Below are positions 58,431 through 64,000 of a DNA stretch of 64,000 bases, one piece after another. Source of the DNA: Haematobacter genomosp. 1 (GTDB taxonomy: Bacteria; Pseudomonadota; Alphaproteobacteria; Rhodobacterales; Rhodobacteraceae). Each line of letters starts with the position of its first letter. The stretch's first letter is position 1. The DNA is taken from contig NZ_NIPW01000011.1 in the NCBI RefSeq assembly GCF_002196855.1, positions 1-64,000 of the forward strand, read 5' to 3'. The translations under genes were made by a program, and so were the position numbers. The notes beneath the pieces were generated by a model. The model worked only from the letters and a program-made list of their open reading frames with translations, made no database searches and had not been told where the DNA came from.

Positions 58431-59107
58431 AGCACCTCAGAGGAGCGGGCTGAGAGAGTGCCCCCGGCTGTGCCGCGCCTGGAGAAACGGTTCATCCCAT
58501 CGGCCTTTCGGGCGCGCGGGGGCATCGCCTCCTCCCATGGCGAGACAGCGCGTCACGCCCGTCTCCGGCGCAGAGCACGGAGACATCGCTCGGCGCTCGT
58601 GTTCCTTTCCGCTGCCGGATCACCGCTGCCGGACATGCCGATCCTCCGGTGGTGCACCCGATCAGAATCGCGGTCTGCAAGGACAACCGTGCCCGCTCCT
58701 GGACGGGACGGTCGGTGCTCCTCTGACGCCCCCTGCCTGCACGCGGAGCATTCGCTCGATCGCCGGAATGGATATGGTCCCGGGCAGCGCCCCCTGCCTG
58801 CACGCGGAGAGTTCTTCGCCGAGCGGGATGCCGGAGACGCGGCCTCCGCCCCGGTGCGCGTCGCCCGATGCGGGGCGACCTGACGCGCCTGTCCCGATGA
58901 ACGCGCCCCGATGTGAGTTCCCCGTGCGCGCCTCTCGATGCCCATGCCCGGGTGTGCGCGGATGTCGGTTGTGCGGGGGGTGAGACTTTCCCGGAACCGG
59001 CGTCATTGGCACTGGCCCATCCGCCACAGCTTCGCGAGCGCGGCGGGAGGGGTCTTTTCCTCGGCAGGTCAGGCGGCTAGATAACGCGAAGACGACCCGG
59101 AGTAACG
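58431..59107. other. Gene-poor stretch with a short direct repeat
   Basis: No supported gene in about 680 bases. It contains a perfect 22-bp direct repeat (CGCCCCCTGCCTGCACGCGG plus AG) at 58728-58749 and 58789-58810, a period of 61 bp. The region before the M48 gene probably contains its promoter. Confidence 0.5.
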
Positions 59108-59860
59108 ATGGCTCGGTTCCCGCTTCTGCTTCTTCTTCTGGCGATGGCAACCGGCGCCTGTGCCCCCGCTGCGCGGGACAGGATACCCGTGCCGGTACCG
59201 CCCACGCGCACGGAGACCGCGCCCGATGAGCAGGCGGGTGCGCGGCTGGATGCCCGGACGGCGGCGCACAATTTCATTGTCGTGGTGGACCGGATGGAGC
59301 CGGTGGTGGAGGCGGAATGCCGCCGCCAGCAACCCCGGCGCGACTGCGATTTCCTCATCGCCGTGGACGACCGTCCGGGCCAGCCCGCCAACGCCTTCCA
59401 GACGCTGGACGCAGAGGGGCGTCCGGTGCTGGCCTTCACGCTGGCGCTCATCGCCGATGCACGCAATCAGGATGAGATCGCCTTCATCATGGGCCATGAG
59501 GCCGGGCACCACATCCTCGGCCATCTGCCGCGCGCGCAGCAGCAGGCGGCGGCGGGGGCGATGATCCTCGGCACGCTGGCCACGCTCTCCGGCGCGGATG
59601 CGGAAGGCATCAAGCAGGCGGAGGGCATGGGCGCGAGCATGGGCGCGCGCACCTATTCCAAGAACTACGAACTTCAGGCAGACGAGCTGGGCACGGTTCT
59701 GGCCTATCGTGCGGGGTTCGATCCCGCGCGCGGCGCGCAGTTCTTCCGCCGTATCCCCGATCCGGGCGACCGGTTCCTCGGCTCCCACCCGCCGAATTCG
59801 GAACGGCAGCGGGTGGTGATGACCACGTTGCGGAAGCTCCAGACGGGGCAGCTCCGGTAG
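59108..59860 (+). CDS. M48 family metallopeptidase lipoprotein
   Basis: The 250-aa product has a lipoprotein signal (lipobox ATGAC, Cys at residue 18) and an M48 peptidase domain. IMGHEAGHHILGHL carries the HExxH zinc motif near residue 137, and YELQADELGTVLAY the third ligand Glu near 188. It is likely a periplasmic or outer-membrane quality-control protease (BepA-like) without TPR repeats. Confidence 0.9.
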   Translation: MARFPLLLLLLAMATGACAPAARDRIPVPVPPTRTETAPDEQAGARLDARTAAHNFIVVVDRMEPVVEAECRRQQPRRDCDFLIAVDDRPGQPANAFQTLDAEGRPVLAFTLALIADARNQDEIAFIMGHEAGHHILGHLPRAQQQAAAGAMILGTLATLSGADAEGIKQAEGMGASMGARTYSKNYELQADELGTVLAYRAGFDPARGAQFFRRIPDPGDRFLGSHPPNSERQRVVMTTLRKLQTGQLR

Positions 59861-59936
59861 CGCCTCGGGCGGTGCAGGGGGGGTGAGATGCGTGTCCTGC
59901 TTCGCGCAGGCCGGTCTGCCGGGGCCGGCAGTGGCG

Positions 59937-60266
59937 TCAGCGCGGAGCGGCGAGGATGACGACCGATCCGGCAAGCACGAGAGCCACGCCCGCCAGATCC
60001 CAGCTGTCGGGGCGCTGACCCTCCACCAGCCACAGCCACATCAGGCTCGCCGCGACATAGACCCCGCCATAGGCCGCATAGCTCCGCCCGGCGTGATCCG
60101 CGGGCGTCAGCGCCAGAAGCCAGCCGAAGGCAAAGAGCGCGGCAATCCCCGGCGCCAGCCACCACGCGGGCGCACCCATCCGCCACCATGCCCAGATCGC
60201 GAAGCAGCCCGCGATTTCCGCGATGGCGGCAGTCAGGTAGAGGATCGGCGCAGGCGCGGCAATCAC
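59937..60266 (-). CDS. YnfA/UPF0060 family small membrane protein
   Basis: The 109-aa product has four TM segments ([72 protein letters not shown]). [13 protein letters not shown] is diagnostic of YnfA. It is related to small multidrug-resistance transporters. GTG 60266 is the likely start and overlaps the nadE stop region by four bases. Confidence 0.88.
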   Translation of the reverse strand: MIAAPAPILYLTAAIAEIAGCFAIWAWWRMGAPAWWLAPGIAALFAFGWLLALTPADHAGRSYAAYGGVYVAASLMWLWLVEGQRPDSWDLAGVALVLAGSVVILAAPR

Positions 60267-61921
60267 GACGGATCGCGCCAGCGGTTGACGATCGGATAGC
60301 GGCGGTCCAGCCAGAAGGCGCGCTTCGTCAGCCGGGTTCCCGGCGCCGACTGGAAACGCTTGTATTCGGAGAGATAGACCAGACGCTCCACCTTGCGCAC
60401 CGTTTCCGCGTCGAACCCGGCGGCGACGACTTCGGCGACGGAGCAATCCTCGTCCACCAGCATCTCCAGCATCCGGTCCAGCACCGGGTAGGGGGGCAGG
60501 CTGTCCTCGTCCTTCTGGTCGTCGCGGAGTTCGGCCGACGGGGGTTTGTCGATGACGCGGGGCGGAATGACGATGCCCGGAGGCCCCATCATCCATCCCC
60601 GGTGATGGGCGTTCCGCCAGCGGCAGGTTTCGAAAACGCGGGTCTTGTAGAGGTCTTTCAGCGGATTGTAGCCGCCCGCCATGTCGCCGTAGATCGTGGC
60701 GTAGCCCACGGCCACCTCAGACTTGTTGCCCGTGGTCAGCAGCATCTCGCCGAACTTGTTCGACAGCGCCATGAGCAGCAGGCCGCGCATCCGGGACTGG
60801 ATGTTCTCCTCCGTCAGATCGGGCTTCAGTCCCTCGAACAGTGGGCCGAGCGCCGTGCCCGCCGCTTCCACCGGGCCGGAGATCGGCACCTCGTCCAGAC
60901 GGCAGCCGAGCGCATGGGCCACGCCCGCCGCATCCTCCAGCGAATGGGCGGAGGTATATCGCGAGGGCAGCATCACGCAGCGCACGTTCGCCGGGCCGAT
61001 GGCATCGGCGGCGATGGCCGCGACCAGCGCGCTGTCCACCCCGCCAGACAGGCCCAGCAGCACCCGGCTGAAGCCCGACTTGCCAAGGTAGTCGCGCAGC
61101 GTCTCCACCATCACGCGGTAGTCGGCCTCCCAGTCGTCGGGAACGGGCACGACCTCTCCCGGCAGGGCGCGCCAGCCGTCCTCGCGCTGCACCAGATCGA
61201 CATGGGCGATCGCTTCCTCTCCGAAGGGCATCTGCAGCGCGAGCTCCCCGCCCGGATTGAGCACGAAGGAGGCCCCGTCGAAGAACTGGTCGTCCTGCCC
61301 GCCCACCATGTTGAGATAGACGAGCGGCCGGCCGGTTTCGGCCACGCGGGAGGCCATGAGGCCGATGCGCGTCGCCTGCTTGCCCCGGTGATAGGGGGAG
61401 CCGTTGGGCACCACCATCACCTCCGCCCCCGCGCGGGAAAGGAGGCGCGCGACATCCTCGTGCCAGGCGTCCTCGCAGACCGGGGTGCCGAGGCGCAGCC
61501 CGTCCAGCACATAGCCCTCGCCCACATTGCCTTCGGCATAGAGGCGCATCTCGTCGAACACCTCCTCGTTCGGGCGGTGTTTCTTCAGCACATGCGCCAT
61601 GCGCCCGCCGGAGAGCACGTGCCACGCGTTGTAGAGCCGTCCATCCTCCCGCCAGGGCGCGCCGATGCCGAGCGCGGGACCGTCGGCGCAGTCCCGGGCG
61701 AGCTGCTCCAGCACCCGCATCGCATGGTCGGTGAAGGCGGGTTTCAGCACCAGATCCTGCGGCTGGTAACCGATGAGGAACATCTCCGGCAGCACGACAA
61801 GGTCCGCCCCCGCCGCCTTGCCCGCCTCCCAGGCGCGGCGAGCCTTCTCCGCATTGGCCTCGATCGCGCCGACCGTAGGGTTGAGCTGGGCGAGCGTCAG
61901 TCGGAATGCGGCGGCGGTCAT
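60263..61921 (-). CDS. nadE: Glutamine-dependent NAD+ synthetase
   Basis: The 552-aa product has an N-terminal nitrilase-type glutaminase domain (Glu in [10 protein letters not shown], Lys in [13 protein letters not shown], Cys in [10 protein letters not shown]) and a C-terminal synthetase with the PP-loop [15 protein letters not shown] near residue 290. It converts deamido-NAD to NAD using Gln and ATP. ATG 61921 gives the normal N-terminus. Confidence 0.96.
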   Translation of the reverse strand: MTAAAFRLTLAQLNPTVGAIEANAEKARRAWEAGKAAGADLVVLPEMFLIGYQPQDLVLKPAFTDHAMRVLEQLARDCADGPALGIGAPWREDGRLYNAWHVLSGGRMAHVLKKHRPNEEVFDEMRLYAEGNVGEGYVLDGLRLGTPVCEDAWHEDVARLLSRAGAEVMVVPNGSPYHRGKQATRIGLMASRVAETGRPLVYLNMVGGQDDQFFDGASFVLNPGGELALQMPFGEEAIAHVDLVQREDGWRALPGEVVPVPDDWEADYRVMVETLRDYLGKSGFSRVLLGLSGGVDSALVAAIAADAIGPANVRCVMLPSRYTSAHSLEDAAGVAHALGCRLDEVPISGPVEAAGTALGPLFEGLKPDLTEENIQSRMRGLLLMALSNKFGEMLLTTGNKSEVAVGYATIYGDMAGGYNPLKDLYKTRVFETCRWRNAHHRGWMMGPPGIVIPPRVIDKPPSAELRDDQKDEDSLPPYPVLDRMLEMLVDEDCSVAEVVAAGFDAETVRKVERLVYLSEYKRFQSAPGTRLTKRAFWLDRRYPIVNRWRDPS

Positions 61922-62128
61922 GCGGTGTCCCCGATCGTTGGTCGTGCGCTGATGTTTCCAGTTAGCCGCTTGCGCGCCGGAGGGAAAGCGGGGAGGCGCT
62001 TCACCGGCCATTAGCCAACAGGGCGCGGTGGTCTTGTCGCGCGGTGACGGCTCCGCTACGGTCTGCCCGATCCGCCCCAGCCATCGCCAAGGGCAGAAAT
62101 TCAGCGGACATCACCGGGAGGAACGGGC

Positions 62129-63643
62129 TTGGCTCCGAGAGGTATCGCAGCAACCGCAGGTGGCATTCTCATCGCGGCGCTGGTGGCGCTTCCCGCCGGA
62201 TCGCAGCAGGCGGCGCCCCCGTCCGCCCCGCCGCCCGTGCCACCGCAGGGGGAGCAGGCCGCCCCCGCAGGCACGGGGCCGGTCATCACCAAGCAGTATG
62301 ACGACGGCTCTCTCTATCAGGGCACGTTTCGCGCCGGTCGGCAGCACGGGCAGGGCAGCTACAAGCTGCCGAACGGCTATGAATATACCGGCGACTGGGT
62401 GGATGGAGAGATCCGCGGGCAAGGGCGCGCACGCTATCCGAACGGCTCGATCTACGAGGGGGCCTTTGCCGACGGGCGGCCGGAGGGGCAGGGCCGCATG
62501 GTTTTCGCCGACGGCAGCACCTATGAGGGCGCCTGGACGGCGGGCGAGATGACCGGGGAGGGTATCCTGCGCCATGCGGATGGCGCGGTCTATTCGGGAC
62601 ATTTCCTGGCCGGGCGGCCCGATGGCCGGGGGAGCATGCAGTCCGCCGACGGTACGCGCTACGACGGAGCGTGGAAGGAGGGCCGGCGGGAGGGCGACGG
62701 CCGTATCGACTACGCCGACGGTTCGATCTTCGAAGGGGCCTTCGTCGCGGACCGGCGGCAGGGGCAGGGCCGTCTGACGCTGCCCGACGGCATGGTCTAT
62801 GACGGCGCGTGGTCGGAGGGGCGGATCGAGGGGCAGGGGCGGCTGCTGCAACCCTCCGGCGATGTGTATGAGGGCGCTTTCGTCAACGGTCAGCGGGAGG
62901 GCGAGGGCCGTGTGCTCTACGGCAATGGCGACCGGTACGAGGGCGGCTTCTCCGCCGACCGGCGCAATGGGCACGGCGCCTTCCGGCAGGCCGACGGATA
63001 CAGCTACGAGGGCGACTGGAAAGACGGCCGGAGAGAGGGGCAGGGCACCGCCCGCTATCCCGACGGTTCCATCTACGAAGGGGCCTTCGTCGCCGACCGC
63101 CCGGAAGGGCAGGGGCGCATCACCTATGCTGACGGCTCCATCTACGAAGGCGACTGGGCAGGCGGGGTCATCGCGGGCACCGGCAAGCTCACGCAGGCCA
63201 ACGGCCTGGTCTATGAAGGCAGCTTTGCCAGCGGCAAGCCGGAGGGCAGGGGCCGCATGACCTATCCCGGTGGGCAGACCTATGAGGGCGACTGGATCGA
63301 CGGCCAGCCGGAGGGGCAGGGCGCGGCGCGCTATCCCGACGGCTCGGCCTATGAGGGCACCTTCCACGCGGGCAAGCGGGAGGGCACCGGCACATTCACC
63401 CGGCCCGACGGCTTCCGCTATGAAGGGGCCTGGGCGGAGGGCGCGATGTCGGGGGAAGGCGTGGCCACCTATCCCTCCGGCGATGTCTATACCGGCAGCT
63501 TCCGCGACGGTCGCCGCAACGGACAGGGCGTGTTCCGCTATGCCTCCGGCCGCGAGGTGAGCGGTATGTGGACGGCAGGGGAGCTGAACCTGCCGGAGGC
63601 GGTGGCTCCCCCCGCAGAGAGCTCCGAACAGCCCGCGCAATAG
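62129..63643 (+). CDS. Secreted MORN-repeat protein
   Basis: The 504-aa product begins with TTG preceded by GGGAGGAA. It has a signal peptide (IAATAGGILIAALVALPAGS), a Pro/Ala linker, and 18 clear plus one degenerate 23-residue MORN units (pattern DGSxYEGxFxxGRxEGQGRx) from residue 57 to nearly the end. MORN repeats form an extended beta-meander that can bind lipid or act as a scaffold; here probably periplasmic or surface-exposed. No enzyme domain is fused. The DNA repeats are well diverged. Confidence 0.92.
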   Translation: MAPRGIAATAGGILIAALVALPAGSQQAAPPSAPPPVPPQGEQAAPAGTGPVITKQYDDGSLYQGTFRAGRQHGQGSYKLPNGYEYTGDWVDGEIRGQGRARYPNGSIYEGAFADGRPEGQGRMVFADGSTYEGAWTAGEMTGEGILRHADGAVYSGHFLAGRPDGRGSMQSADGTRYDGAWKEGRREGDGRIDYADGSIFEGAFVADRRQGQGRLTLPDGMVYDGAWSEGRIEGQGRLLQPSGDVYEGAFVNGQREGEGRVLYGNGDRYEGGFSADRRNGHGAFRQADGYSYEGDWKDGRREGQGTARYPDGSIYEGAFVADRPEGQGRITYADGSIYEGDWAGGVIAGTGKLTQANGLVYEGSFASGKPEGRGRMTYPGGQTYEGDWIDGQPEGQGAARYPDGSAYEGTFHAGKREGTGTFTRPDGFRYEGAWAEGAMSGEGVATYPSGDVYTGSFRDGRRNGQGVFRYASGREVSGMWTAGELNLPEAVAPPAESSEQPAQ

Positions 63644-63703
63644 GGCGCGAGAGACAGGTCTTGCGGGCCGCTGTCCCTTTGGCGCGACGGCTTTCCGGCA
63701 GCG

Positions 63704-64000
63704 TTACGCCTCGTCGCGGCGGCGCAGCAGCCGCATCCCCGCCAGCGCCCCCATCCCGCCGAGCGCGAGGGCAAGCCCGGCGGGCAGCGGGACGGGGGCA
63801 ATGGTCAGGCTGTCGAGATCGACATGCCCGCAAGGCGCGTCGCCGCATTCGATGGGTTGTCCATCGACGCTCTGGCCCCAGGGGCCGATGGCCGCGATGC
63901 GGAGCCTGTCGATGCCCCGGAAATCCCCTCCAAAGGCAAAGCTGAACGCCCCGCCCGTCAGCCCCGTGGAAAAGCGGGTGTAGGCAACGGACAGACCGTT
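63704..64000 (-). CDS. VPLPA-CTERM protein, C-terminal part (cut by window end)
   Basis: The minus-strand frame is open from the window edge to TAA at 63704-63706, giving the last 98 residues. The body is beta-rich (GGAFSFAFGGDFRGIDRLRI) with Cys at CGDAPCGH. The tail APVPLPAGLALALGGMGALA is followed by GMRLLRRRDEA, a VPLPA-CTERM sorting signal. It is an exosortase-type surface protein; its N-terminus lies outside the window. A second such protein is in the prophage at 32568-33134. Confidence 0.8.
   Translation of the reverse strand, partial: NGLSVAYTRFSTGLTGGAFSFAFGGDFRGIDRLRIAAIGPWGQSVDGQPIECGDAPCGHVDLDSLTIAPVPLPAGLALALGGMGALAGMRLLRRRDEA

Overview
The window is GC-rich, densely packed DNA that reads as an alphaproteobacterium of the Rhodobacteraceae/Paracoccaceae type. 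Evidence for this: the hisD–UPF0262–low-molecular-weight phosphatase and surE–pcm–nlpD gene orders, two VPLPA-CTERM (exosortase-type) sorting tails, RcGTA-like spike-base homology, and a tRNA-His remnant with the alphaproteobacterial A73 discriminator base. Family assignments come from recognising motifs by eye; no database search was run.

Positions 1 to about 38,691 are the right-hand ~38.7 kb of a lambda/HK97-type siphoprophage whose left end and integrase lie outside the window. Reading rightward: a membrane protein and a small protein; a leftward XRE repressor facing a rightward early operon across a three-site operator (1740-1800); early and replication genes (TOPRIM primase, SF3 helicase); an array of GGGACG motifs (7431-7750); a NusG-like protein that may act as a late antiterminator; HNH nuclease and terminase; portal, protease and capsid; head-tail joining genes; tail tube, tail chaperones (probable -1 frameshift), tape measure and tail tip; four large fibre-type genes; a VPLPA-CTERM cargo gene; then lysis (membrane proteins, C-terminally anchored muramidase, glutaredoxin, overlapping Rz/Rz1 spanins). 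The right arm holds a leftward operon with its own HTH protein and a tandem operator-like repeat, then a zinc-ribbon protein and an SRAP (YedK/HMCES) protein. The prophage ends in the 3' part of a tRNA-His gene (38,642-38,691), which marks an attachment site.

From 38,692 to 64,000 the sequence is chromosomal: nlpD-pcm-surE, an SDR overlapping purF, cvpA, radA, an ABC exporter, a Kbp/LysM protein, an acyl-CoA synthetase, DoxX, GNAT/SnoaL, phosphatase/UPF0262/hisD, an M48 lipoprotein peptidase, YnfA, NadE, a secreted 18-19-unit MORN-repeat protein and the C-terminal part of a second VPLPA-CTERM protein. Intergenic spaces contain at least four diverged copies of one roughly 100-150 bp repeat. 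One copy has perfect 14-bp terminal inverted repeats, like a MITE. Two oppositely oriented copies flank an orphan phage mini-island (spike-base-like protein plus a second Rz/Rz1-like pair) at 53.5-54.2 kb.

The least expected features are this repeat-flanked spanin/spike island, the repeat family itself, the NusG-like gene followed by a series of hairpins in the late operon, the GGGACG array, and an exosortase-type cargo protein inside the prophage.
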